Below are positions 10,928 to 19,720 of a DNA stretch of 64,000 nt, piece by piece. The stretch's first letter is position 1; each line of letters opens with the position of its first letter. The notes beneath the pieces are model-generated. The model saw only the letters and a list, made by a program, of their open reading frames with translations, did no database searches and was not told the origin of the DNA. Position numbers and translations under genes: made by a program. This stretch comes from Megascapheus bottae. Lineage: Eukaryota; Chordata; Mammalia; Rodentia; Geomyidae. Where the stretch lies: NCBI GenBank assembly GCA_024803745.1, contig JANJXV010000006.1:42029501-42093500 (forward strand). Reading direction: 5' to 3'.

Positions 10928-11162
10928 GCTGGTTCTTAGATTGAAACGTAGGCCTTGAATTCTCACTCAACTTTTTCATTCAAGGCTGATGTGCTACCAT
11001 GAGAGCCAGGTTTCCATTTCTGTTTTTTTTTTTTTTGTTTTGTGTGGGGGGGTAGTTACTAGGAGATAAGAGTTTCATGGTTTTGTCTGCTTGGGCTGGC
11101 TCTGAACCTTAATTCTCAGATCTCAGGCTGCTGTGTAACTATGGTAAACCACTGGTGTCTGG
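10928..11162 (-). repeat. B1-left dimeric SINE (old)
   Basis: Reversed, diverged: CCTTGAATTCTCACTCAACT, GTGCTACCATGAGAGCCAGG, then CTGGCTCTGAACCTTAATTC and CAGATCTCAGGCTGCTGTG. Confidence 0.75.
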
Positions 11163-11467
11163 GTGTTTGTTTTATAATATGGAACATAACCCCAATTTTT
11201 TCCCTGATGGTATTAACCTTCCCCTTCTCCCATATCGAGGATTAAACTTGGGGCCATGCCCCTATGCCTTTTGCCTTTAATTTGTTTTTCAGATAGGATG
11301 CTCTCCTGCTAACTTGTACTTGCCTCTACTTCTATGTGTCACTTTGCCTGGCCTTCATACTGACCTTTTAAAAAGATTGTAACTGACATTTAAAAAGATG
11401 TTCAATGTTATAGTAGAGATTTGGAATTTTATAAACTGTCTTTTCTCATTTATTAAAAATTATCATT

Positions 11468-11785
11468 TTGGGTCCATGCCTCTCACCGTAGCTACTCAAG
11501 AGGGAGAGCACTGGAGAATCACAGTTTGAGGCCAGCCCAGGCAAACATCAGTGGGCCTCTTATTCAACAAAGAAGCGGGTGTGAGGGTTCTTACTTGGCA
11601 TCCCATTTATAGGGGAGACATAGGTATGAGAATCACAGTCTTGAGGCCATCCTGGGAGAAAGCATGAGACCCTGTCAATCGCCCCATCCCCCCAAAAAAC
11701 CTAAAACAAAAAGTTACGGAGGTGTTGCCAAAGTGTTACAGCATCTGCCTAGTGAGCACAAGACCCTTAGATCAAAACCCTGAAT
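11468..11785 (+). repeat. Old plus-strand B1-type SINE with ID-like end
   Basis: Diverged B1-like start (CGTAGCTACTCAAGAGGGAG; CACAGTTTGAGGCCAGCCC), a second B1-like half (GAATCACAGTCTTGAGGCC; GAGACCCTGTCAATCG) and an ID-like stretch to 11785 (GTTACAGCATCTGCCTAGTG). Confidence 0.6.
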
Positions 11786-11907
11786 TCTCCCTGAATTATT
11801 ATTTGATATTTTACTATTTTATTCTACTTACGTAGAGAATTTTATGGGTAGCTTTTTCTGATATTAATTCAGTCTTGATTTTCTGAAACAAATCCTAGTT
11901 AAGATAT

Positions 11908-12290
11908 TTTTCCCCCCAGTCCTAGGGCTTGAACTCAGGGCCTAGGCACTATCCTTGAGACTTCTCAAGGCTAGAGCTCTACCACTTGAGCCACAGCATG
12001 ACTTCTGTTTTGTTTTTTTGGCCAGTCCTGGGGCTTGCACTCAGGGCCTAGGCACTACTCTTGGGCTTTCTCAAGGCTAGCGTTCTACCACTTGAGACGC
12101 AGCAGCAGCACCACTTTTTTTTTTTTTTTTTTTTTGTTTTTTTTTTTTGTTTTTTTTTTTAATGTATGTAGTACCGAGGAAAAGAACCTGGGTCTTCGTG
12201 CATGCTAGGCAAGCACTCTACCACTAGGCCAAACTCCTGATCCCAGTTCTGGTTTTTCTATGTATGTGGTACCAAGGAATGGAACCAGAG
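11908..12290 (-). repeat. Outer ID-left dimeric SINE, split by another SINE
   Basis: Outer reversed copy begins with CAGTCCTAGGGCTTGAACTC at about 11918. It runs to ACTTCTGTTTT (12001-12011) and resumes at 12243 with AGTTCTGGTTTTTCTATG and GGTACCAAGGAATGGAACC. The duplicated ACTTCTGTTTT / AGTTCTGGTTTT serves as the TSD of the inner copy. Confidence 0.8.
12012..12242 (-). repeat. Inner ID-left dimeric SINE with expanded poly-T linker
   Basis: A second Class I dimer nested in the previous one (GGCCAGTCCTGGGGCTTGC … GGCAAGCACTCTACCACTAG). Its linker between right and left modules has grown into a T run of about 45 bases, interrupted only by single Gs, at about 12116-12162. That is far longer than in other copies. 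Confidence 0.85.
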
Positions 12291-12600
12291 TAGATGTTAT
12301 TTTTAAATGTTTTTTTTGTTCATTTATAAATATCACATTTAGGATGTTTGCATATTTATGTACAGGTAAATATGGGGCTTGTTTTTCTTGGTCAGTTTTG
12401 GTTTCAGGTTGTGCTAGCTTATGAAGCAAGCTCACAATAGGTCCATCAGATTTTCTTACAAAGCCTACATTTAGAACTGTTTGCAGGAGTCAATTTCACT
12501 GTTCATTTCAATTTAATTTTTTTCATATTTTGGTATAAAATTGTAAAAAGTACTGTTTCATTAATAGTTTTATGTTATCTATAGTTAAGTCTTTTACTCT
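12291..12600. other. Unique noncoding sequence
   Basis: AT-rich; no family or gene recognised. Overlapping minus-strand frames reach into the neighbouring SINE and are not genes. Confidence 0.4.
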
Positions 12601-12612
12601 GTGTGTGTGTGT

Positions 12613-12655
<43 letters not shown>

Positions 12656-12656
12656 T
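12601..12656 (+). repeat. (GT)n microsatellite
   Basis: About 25 GT units with one ATG interruption, ending GCGCGTGCATGC. Alternating purine/pyrimidine, so Z-DNA-prone. It abuts the SINE that begins at about 12660. Confidence 0.95.
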
Positions 12657-12659
12657 GCA

Positions 12660-13012
12660 TGCTTGGACCCAGGTCTTTGTACCCCGATTTTGCACTTATG
12701 GATAGGGCTCTACCATTTGAACCAGGTCTTCATGCTGGCTGATTAATTGGAGATAGAGTCTCTTGGACTTTGTTTTTTTTTTTTTAATTTTATTTTTTTA
12801 TTGTAATTAGTAAAAGGGTTACATGATATTTGCCAGATAGAAGGTGCATTAATTCACATACATTGATACCCTTTCACATGTCTTGGTACCCGTTTCCCTC
12901 CCCCCCACACCCCCCACCTGTCTTGGTTTTCCCCCCTTCCCTATCAATCTCTTGGACTTTGAATCACAATTTTCTTCTATCAACTCCCGAGTAGCTAGGA
13001 TCACCTGGTTAT
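12660..13012 (-). repeat. B1-left dimeric SINE split by an L1 tail
   Basis: Reversed Class II copy. The right module and linker run to GTCTCTTGGACTTTG (ending 12772) and the B1-like half resumes at 12962 (TCAACTCCCGAGTAGCTAGG). The gap is exactly the L1 insertion at 12773-12947 plus its TSD. Confidence 0.87.
12773..12947 (-). mobile_element. Short L1 3' tail nested in a SINE, perfect TSD
   Basis: T run, TTATTGTAATTAGTAAAAGG, CATACATTGATACCCTTTC and the C-rich tract near 12900 identify the same 3' UTR as at 1900 and 17232. The perfect 14-bp TSD TCTCTTGGACTTTG lies at 12759-12772 and 12948-12961. Length is about 175 bp, all 3' UTR. Confidence 0.93.
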
Positions 13013-13659
13013 ATGCATATCTACTTCTTTTACACACTGAGATTCTTTTCATGGCCTGTTAAACAATTTCTCCTTCTATATATTTTAAATAAATGTTTTA
13101 TGACATTTGAAAAGTATGTATATATTCTTTCTACTTTTGAGATAGATTTTGATTTGCTATGATGTCAAGCTTGTAATATGGTTTTTCATATATTTTATAT
13201 CTTTTTTGTCATCTGACAGGACACATGTTGGGAGTGGTTTACTGCCTTTCCCACTGTATCTATGGGTATGACTCATTTTTTTCCCTATTGCTAGCACTGC
13301 TTTATTGCTTTTTTGGAGAGAGCTCAGTTTAAACTCCCCACCCCTCAAAAAACAAAACCCAAACCTAAGAGCTAAGAGCCCTATGCCTGGCCCCAGCTGC
13401 CTGGTTTGAATACCAGCCCTACCCACATGAGCTACAGATCTTGGACAGATTTCCTCCACTGGAAAAATCACATCATCCACTCTGGAGGGGGCTTGAGAGC
13501 ATGACAGGAGTTGAGGCAGAATGATGGCTGACACACAGCAAGCACTGTATTGCTTACTCACCGGGTGTCTGCTGCACAATATTAGGAGCCTTATTTGTTA
13601 TGTGTTGGTGTGCCTACTGTTTATTTATGTCTCACATATGGCTTATACTTAATTTTCTT
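13013..13659. other. Unique noncoding sequence
   Basis: No recognised family. A 140-codon minus-strand frame at 13157-13579 has no recognisable motif and shows no splice or poly-A context, so I do not call it a gene. Confidence 0.4.
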
Positions 13660-13768
13660 GACAGTACTGGAATTTGAACTCCCAGCTTTATGTTTTTGAG
13701 GCATCTGGTCTACCACTCAAGCTCTAGCCCTTTGAACTTTTGTTTTTCTTTTCTAGGGGAGGAGGGGA

Positions 13769-13807
<39 letters not shown>

Positions 13808-14015
13808 TTTTATATTTAATTTTTATTTATTTATTATTTTTCCTGAACTTGCCTCAGACTGAGATCTATCTACTTCTTTAGCTAGGATTACAGATGGTAA
13901 CAGTTACATTCAGCTTATTTGTTGAGATGGACTTTCACTGTTTCCCAAGTCAGTCTTGAACTGATCTCTCTCTGCCAAGTAGCTGGTATTTCAGAGCATA
14001 CCACTGTGCTCTGCC
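13660..14015 (-). repeat. Old SINE remnants around an (AT)n tract
   Basis: Degenerate right-module or ID-like sequence (TACTGGAATTTGAACTCCCA; GGTCTACCACTCAAGCTC). A pure (AT)n run follows at 13770-13804. Two B1-like halves come next (AGCTAGGATTACAGATGG; CAGTCTTGAACTGATCTCTC). Confidence 0.6.
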
Positions 14016-14034
14016 CAATTTAATTTTTATTTAT

Positions 14035-14175
14035 GAATGGAAAATAAAACTTTTTACATATTTAATGTACCCAAGTGATGTTTTGAAATTGGTATATAAT
14101 GTGGAATAGTTGAACCTGTCCCAATTAACCTGTGTGACCTCACACACTTATCTTCATGTTGAGAACACGAGTGGC
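14035..14175 (+). mobile_element. Old L1 3' UTR fragment, plus strand
   Basis: Resembles the ancient L1M-type 3' UTR in sense orientation: AAGTGATGTTTTGAAATTGG, then ATAATGTGGAATAGTTGAAC, CCAATTAACCTGTGTGACCT and a GTTGAGAACAC stretch. One of only two L1 pieces on the plus strand in this window. Confidence 0.55.
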
Positions 14176-14640
14176 TTATAAAAGATATAAACCTACTTCA
14201 AATAGTTCTGAAGGTTAGTAAGTACAAGATCAATATATTGGCAGGCTTAGTGCTGGTGATAGTTTTTCCATAATATTCTCACATAACAGAGGGACAAGTG
14301 GACTCCCTCAGGCCTCTTTCCTAAGGGCACTAATACTTCTGACAAGGGCCCCATCCTTATGTTTTGCCATCTCTTAAAGACCTTACCTCTTAATATGATA
14401 GCCTTGGGGGTTGGGATTCTATCATAAGAATTTTGGAGGATATGCAAACATTTAGACCTGGTCTAGCTTTGGGCATATGATATGTTTTCAAACTTTTTGT
14501 ATATTTTCTTGTAAATAATATATCTCTTGTAAATAGCATATATTTTAATTCATTTAGACAAACTTCAGTCTGAAAATGCTTATTTTTTCAGAAGAGAGCC
14601 TTGCCTGCTTACAATTGTTGGAATTACTGACATTCTTACT
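14176..14640. other. Unique noncoding sequence
   Basis: AT-rich, no family recognised. The 66-codon minus-strand frame at 14247-14447 has no domain. Confidence 0.35.
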
Positions 14641-14843
14641 TTTTTTTTTTTTTCGCTAGTCCCAGGGCTTGAACTCAGGGCCTGAGCACTGTCCTTGGTC
14701 TTTCTCAAGGCTAGAGCTCTACCACTTGAGTCACAGCACCACTTCCAGCTTTTTTCCATGTATGTGGTACTGAGGAATTGAACCCGGGTCTTTGTGCATG
14801 CTAAGCAAGCAAGTACTCTACCACTAGGCCAAACTCCTGGCCC
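14641..14843 (-). repeat. ID-left dimeric SINE (IDL-Geo type)
   Basis: Full reversed dimer: T run, GGGCTTGAACTCAGGGCCTG, CTCTACCACTTGAGTCACAG, GGAATTGAACCCGGGTC, ending AGGCCAAACTCCTGGCCC. A small AAGCAAGCAAG duplication sits in the left module. Confidence 0.9.
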
Positions 14844-14952
14844 TCCTAGTATTTTCTTAAGTTACATTTCTAGATCTCTTGCTAATGCTAAGATTGTGTT
14901 GTTACATTTACTTTCTAGTATTAGTATCTAAACTTTAGTATTTATTTATTTA

Positions 14953-15180
14953 TCCAGCCTTGGGATTTGAACTCTGGGCCAGGATGTTGTTCCTGAGCCC
15001 CTTTTGCTCAAGGCTAGCACTCTACCACTTGAGCTACAGTAACACTTCTGGATTTTTCAGTGATTAATTGGAGATAAAAGTCTCATAGACTTTCCTGCCT
15101 GAGCTGGCCTCAGACCATGATCCTCAGATCTCAGCCTCCTAAGTAGCTAGGATTATTGGAGAGCCACCAGTGCCCAGCTT
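14953..15180 (-). repeat. B1-left dimeric SINE (Class II)
   Basis: Reversed: TTGGGATTTGAACTCTGGGC, TACCACTTGAGCTACAGTAA, TGATTAATTGGAGATAAAAG, then GATCCTCAGATCTCAGCCTC and AGTAGCTAGGATTATTGG. Confidence 0.88.
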
Positions 15181-15468
15181 CTTTTGGGGATGCTTAAACG
15201 GAATTTTCTTACAAGTATCATTCTCATATAAGCCAAGTATTTTTTTTTAATTGAAGATATTGAAATACCACGCGTCTTTCAAAACAATTCTAAAATATAG
15301 AGCTTCATTCAACAGACAGAATGATCCCTAGAGATAGTGGGGGACCCTGGGAAGTGCCCGAGTGGCTTCATGGACAGTCTGTGAGCATGGCCTTCCTTTC
15401 TCACCAGCCTGTGTATGCTGGCCTAGATTAAAGGTCAGGATTGAGCTTGGCAAGAATAGGTTGCCTTG

Positions 15469-15596
15469 TCATTGGGCTTTCTCAAGGCTAGAGCTCTATC
15501 ACTTGGGTCACAGCACCACTTCCTAGCTTTTTCTATGTATATAGTACGGAGGACTCCAATCCCGGTCTTCATTCATGCTAGGCAAGCACTCTACCC
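15469..15596 (-). repeat. Truncated ID-left dimeric SINE
   Basis: Starts within the right module (TTGGGCTTTCTCAAGGCTAG) and ends in the ID-like half (GCTAGGCAAGCACTCTACCC). The tail and outer end are missing. Confidence 0.82.
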
Positions 15597-16920
15597 ATTT
15601 TTTCATACTAGCATGAGTTGCCACTCTAAGCTGGTTCGTTGGGGAGTGAACAATCTAGAGCCTAGAAGCAAAAAGACAGTTTCAACTCAGCCCCAAGGGC
15701 CCCGCCCTATCCTCCATCTTGTGAGCCTCTTCTTCCATGACTGGATCAGGAATTGGAAATGGGGGGGTCTTATGCCTGCAGGAGGCACAGGATTCTGGGG
15801 GAGGGTTGGCTCATCCCTTCCCCAGCACTGCATCTCCAGTGACTGCAAGAACACCCCGCCCACAGTAGGTGCTATTCGTTCAAATGACCTGAGCTCAGAG
15901 AAGGAAAGTTGTCTTACATTAACATTTGAGTTATGAGGCTTTGGGAAAAGGCTCATAGAAGAGAAATGTATTACCTTAAAATTACGCTCTCTCTAACCTC
16001 TTCGGTATGATGTAAAAGCAATAAAAAATCAAATGTGTTTACTACTCTTTCAAGAACTTACTCTGGGCAAACATAGCCTCTGCTTTCAGTGGGAGGGTGG
16101 AATAACACTGCCACATGAATGACCATTCGCATCAGTAATGCCAGTGAAGACTTCCAGTCAGTAAAAATGCTCCCAAACCAGCTGCCAGAGACATGCCGCC
16201 CTCATCTCACTGGGATCCCATAGTCTAAAAAAGAAAACAACAACCAAGTGAAAACTCCCAGCTTACATCAGGGAAATACTGCTGCAGCAATTTAATGAGA
16301 TCCCTAGGTGAATCAGTGTTTTTTCTGATGGGTCTGTTTGACTTCCATGGATATCTGGCTAGACCTTGATTGATTGTCAAGCTTTTTAAGTAGCATTGAT
16401 TTTTAACAGCTGCAATATTGGGATGATGAGGTCATTGTATTTTGCCGTGGCATTGAAATTCTTGTTAAAGCAATGTGAAGGTTAGAAGTACGGGTGGGGA
16501 CTGACTTCTTGCTTGTGGTAAGTTTGAGATACGAGAAAGTGAATATAAGTATGACTGTAAAAACAACACAAAGACATGAAAAAAAACCTAACAGGTCCAG
16601 CGAATTCATATATAATGAAACTCAGAAGAATTCTCCTCTCAAGTTAAATGTAAATAATAAGCACACATGAAAACAAAACAAACAGGGTCATGTTCATTGA
16701 TACACAAAGTATGGTATGTACAGGGGAGGATTGTAATGGGGGTAATTCTTTTGAACAATGGACTTACAGTTTAATAAAATGAATACCAGGAGTGTGTTTT
16801 GTTTGGAGAGTAGTCAAGAGGAAAGGGGGCAGAGGACGAATGGTGAGTCCTGTCACAATATTCAAGGTACGTATGTGAAGATGGAATCTGATCTGTTAGT
16901 GGAATGGGTGAGGTGGAGAC
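15597..16920. other. Unique noncoding sequence
   Basis: No recognised gene or repeat. The open frames at 15466-15936 (plus) and 15687-15956 (minus) overlap each other and the SINE, and show no domain. Confidence 0.45.
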
Positions 16921-17035
16921 AGATGGGGGAGAATGATGGAAGGGGTGATATTGACCAAGATACTTCATACTCATAAACTGACATGTTGAGTTGAAACCCT
17001 CTTGCACAAGTACTGCTACCACTACTACTGCTAGT
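16921..17035 (+). repeat. Member of an unnamed dispersed repeat (3'-end type)
   Basis: GAGAATGATGGAAGGGGTG, then TATTGACCAAGATACTTCAT, CATAAACTGACATGTTGAG and TTGAAACCCTCTTGCAC. Related stretches occur at about 26636, 53335 and 57172 in the same orientation. It looks like the terminal part of an older retroelement, perhaps an L1 3' end. Family name unknown. Confidence 0.5.
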
Positions 17036-17694
17036 AATCATAGAATTCTGTCTAATTGTGAAGGGAAATTTCAGAGTTTTAAGAATTACAATGATACTTG
17101 GTGGCCACTAGTCTTAGTTCACTATTTCTTTTCAGTACTACCACCATTTATTAAGCAGATGGATCCATATGGGCCAGGAGCTACCACAAGCTCTCTCTAT
17201 ACAGAGCTCTCTTTAGCCTCACCACAATTCTTTTTTTCCATATATTTTTATTGTAATTAATAGAAAGGTTACATTATATTCACCAGATAGAAGGTGGGTT
17301 ACTTCTCATGTCTTGATCCCCATTTCCCTTCCCCCACCCCTGCCCCTCATCTTGTTTTCCTCCCTTCCCTATCCAACTTCAAATAACCAAATAAGCATAT
17401 ATACAATATATCAGATAACAAAGTGAAATACTGTAAGTATGAGATAACCAAAGGACAGCAAAAGAGATGAGAGATAACATAGTACATTAAGGACAACAAT
17501 CATTCATGATATGACTTTTGTTTCTATATCTTGGAGGTTCTTTCATTTAGCATCATTCTATATGGCCTTATGTATCTAGGTTTTGTTCTATTGTAAATCT
17601 CTGCTAGGAGAGCCCAAGGTTTCTACAAATGAGGGAAATCATTGAGCCTATGTTCCTTTGAGTCTAGCTTACTTCACTTAATATGATTTTTTTC

Positions 17695-17747
17695 ATATAT
17701 TTTATGTACTTAATAGAAGGGTTACATTATATTCACCAGATAGAAGG
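17695..17747 (-). mobile_element. Ultra-short L1 tail nested in an L1
   Basis: About 53 bp consisting only of the L1 3' terminus (ATATATTTTATGTACTTAAT, then AGAAGGGTTACATTATATTC). It interrupts the ORF2-end sequence between ATGATTTTTTTC and TTTCTAAGTCTTTCC. Flanking direct repeat GATTTTTTTC lies at 17685-17694 and 17748-17757. This supports true target-primed reverse transcription with extreme 5' truncation. Confidence 0.85.
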
Positions 17748-17922
17748 GATTTTTTTCTAAGTCTTTCCATTTCCTTACAAGTGGGGCAATGTCATTCTTT
17801 GTGACAGCAGCATTGAATTCCATTGTGTATAAATACCACATCTTGTTGATCCACTCATCAACTGAGGGACATCTGGGTTGGTTCCATATCTTTGCTATGG
17901 TTAATAGTGCTGCAATGAACAT
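17722..17922 (-). pseudogene. L1 ORF2 C-terminal remnant
   Basis: The minus-strand frame keeps clear L1 ORF2p C-terminal text: a TIAKIWNQPRCPSVDEWINK stretch, then KMWYLYTME. These are hallmarks of the region just before the ORF2 stop. The last residues of the frame run into the nested L1 tail at 17695-17747. Only this fragment of the roughly 1,200-residue protein is present, with no endonuclease or reverse-transcriptase domain. Confidence 0.9.
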
Positions 17923-18135
17923 TGTTGTGCTAGTGGATTTAGTCTGTCCTTGTTTCTGGACGATTGGGTAAATGCCAAGTAGTGGAATTTCTGGGTCATA
18001 GGGGAGCTCTATGTTTAGTCTTTTGTAGCCTCACTACAATTCTATAAGGGAAGTTCCTTTATGCTCCTTTTACAGATGAGGAAACAAGTCTCAGCATGGT
18101 AGGTTAAAGTACTTGAGACTGTTTCACTTGTCAGT

Positions 18136-18439
18136 AGAAGAGTAAGGCTATAGATGGCGCTATAGCTGAATTAAAGGCCACAGGGTTAACTGCTACTTGG
18201 TATATGATGGTTGCTTGAGTGAATACTCTGAGGTCTCTTTTGGAAAGATCAGAGAGTAATATGTGGAGCATCAGTATCAGTCCTGGGGAAAATAATAAGT
18301 CAATGCCTTTACTTTGTACATATATACCTGCACACACATATATGCACACATAGACATATGCACACATATGTTGATGCACACATGTGTATATATATATAAA
18401 TATTATATATATATATTTTGCATGGATCTTAGTTTGAAT
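18136..18439. other. AT/AC-rich stretch with degenerate microsatellite
   Basis: TATATACCTGCACACACATA-type sequence at about 18318-18380 and a TA-rich run at 18385-18417 that is largely self-complementary. No gene. Confidence 0.5.
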
Positions 18440-18840
18440 TTTCCACCTTCAGAAAGTGGCCATCTTGGACTCCCTTTCACTTGAGTGAGGGGGCTAGAGA
18501 GGGCTTCGCACATTTTGGATTCTTCCAGCTCCCACCTATTGATCGCGGCTGCCAGAAGCTTTAATCCGATTAAAGTCTGTAAAACTGGCTTCCATCTCTG
18601 GCGCCTGACTCAGGTTTCAGAGCAAGGGGAAAAAAGTATGACATCATCTCTGCTTGCATCTGTGCTGGGTGGCTAATGAAATTACGTGATGGGTTTGAAG
18701 ACCATTAAAGTCAATGTTGATCCTGATTATTATTAAGAGTATTTTCAAATTTACTGCACTAGGAGGCAGTTTTGAAAGCATCATTTTTCATAGGTGTGTT
18801 CATTGCTCTGGGTTTTCGCACACCACTCTGAGGGATCTAG
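18440..18840. promoter_or_regulatory. Candidate enhancer: clustered TF-like motifs in repeat-free DNA
   Basis: Within about 130 bp are five motifs. (1) TAATCCGATTA at 18562-18572, the palindromic P3-type site preferred by Bicoid/OTX/PITX/CRX-class homeodomains. (2) TGACTCA at 18606-18612, consensus AP-1. (3) TGACATCAT at 18639-18647, CRE/ATF-like. (4) TAATGAAATTA at 18674-18684, homeodomain-like. (5) ATTACGTGAT at 18681-18690, bZIP-like. The block is repeat-free. Motif clustering alone does not prove function. Confidence 0.35.
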
Positions 18841-19276
18841 AGAGTACTAGCAACATCGAGAATCAGTTCTGAGAGTTGCAGGACGAAGGTGTGTGTAGCT
18901 CTTTTGCTGGAGGAAGGCCATGCTTCTGGGATTTTTCCATCATGATGCATTGCGATGACCTTGAATTGAAAAGGCCTAAACTGAACTGAAACACGTCCAT
19001 CAATGACATATAAAGCACCAAGGTTGCCATTCATATCAGCAATACTCCTACAAGGGGGACTCGGTAAGGTCCCCAGGGACTGAGTGTGGATGCGGAATTA
19101 GCATTGGGAATGTATAGGGCTTAGAGGAAGGGCAATGCTTATCTTGTTTATGTCTCCAGGATCAGCTAAATGTCAGCAATGCAGAAATTAGTCTCTCTTA
19201 ATAGATGCATGCATTTATACATATATATAGTAACTGCCTTGATCTTCACTGTACAACTCAGTAAACACACGCAGAG

Positions 19277-19277
<1 letters not shown>
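18841..19277. other. Unique noncoding sequence
   Basis: Continuation of the repeat-poor block. No open frame with recognisable content. Confidence 0.45.

Positions 19278-19328
<51 letters not shown>
19278..19328 (+). repeat. (AC)n microsatellite
   Basis: About 25 uninterrupted AC units. The minus-strand frame through it (poly-Cys-Val) is an artefact. Confidence 0.97.
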
Positions 19329-19330
<2 letters not shown>

Positions 19331-19479
19331 AATCATACCCAAATTAAGATACAGATTCCCCTCCTCCTCCCGCCATACTCCACTAGGCTTTCCCACACCT
19401 CTCAATTCTCCCAGCAGACAGAATCACTACTTTGACCTATCTAGCCACAAATTAGCTGGTTCGATGACAAATGTTCTTC

Positions 19480-19720
19480 ATATAATACATCATATAAATT
19501 CACGTAAGTTGAATGTCTGTGTCCACATACATGGGTTTGTCTAGTGTTCTTCCATGATGGATATTTGAGTTCTCTTTAATTTTTAGTTAATATCAATAAA
19601 GCTGCCTCAGGCATTTTTGTCTATGTCATTTGTTACATTTTTTTTTCTCCTCTGCTTTGTTTTAGGAATTTACACAGAGTTGGAACTGGTTGCTCATCTA
19701 AAATGCTTATGAATTTTTAA
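19480..19720 (-). mobile_element. Possible old L1 fragment
   Basis: GATGGATATTTGAGTTCTC, TTAATATCAATAAAGCTGCC and TGTCTATGTCATTTGTTAC follow the order of the reversed L1M 3' region ('ggatatttgggttg … aataaagctgctatgaac'). Strongly diverged; low confidence. Confidence 0.4.

Larger units (their letters stand above)
17232..18025 (-). mobile_element. 5'-truncated LINE-1 (794 bp) with 18-bp TSD
   Basis: Reversed L1: T run, TATTTTTATTGTAATTAATA, C-rich 3' UTR, then the ORF2 C-terminus up to the truncation near 18025. TSD TAGCCTCACYACAATTCT lies at 17214-17231 and 18026-18043 with one C/T difference. It lies inside a MIR and carries a second, 53-bp L1 tail at 17695-17747. Confidence 0.94.
17150..18135 (+). 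repeat. MIR element split by a young L1
   Basis: The first part (17150-17231) reads ATTTATTAAGCAG…CCATATGGGCCAGGAGC…TTTAGCCTCACCACAATTCT. The second part (18044-18135) reads ATAAGGGAAGTTCC…TTTTACAGATGAGGAAACAA. Joined, they follow the MIR core order (end of the core, 'cctcacaacaaccct', 'cagatgaggaaact'). The L1 at 17232-18025 interrupts it. Confidence 0.8.

Noticed and set aside
13157..13579. 140-codon minus-strand frame
   Set aside because: No domain, no splice or poly-A context; length compatible with chance.
15466..15956. 156- and 89-codon frames on opposite strands
   Set aside because: They overlap each other, start inside a SINE and have no recognisable domain.
18385..18417. TA-rich run considered as a TATA promoter
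   Set aside because: It is a degenerate dinucleotide repeat without an initiator or CpG context.
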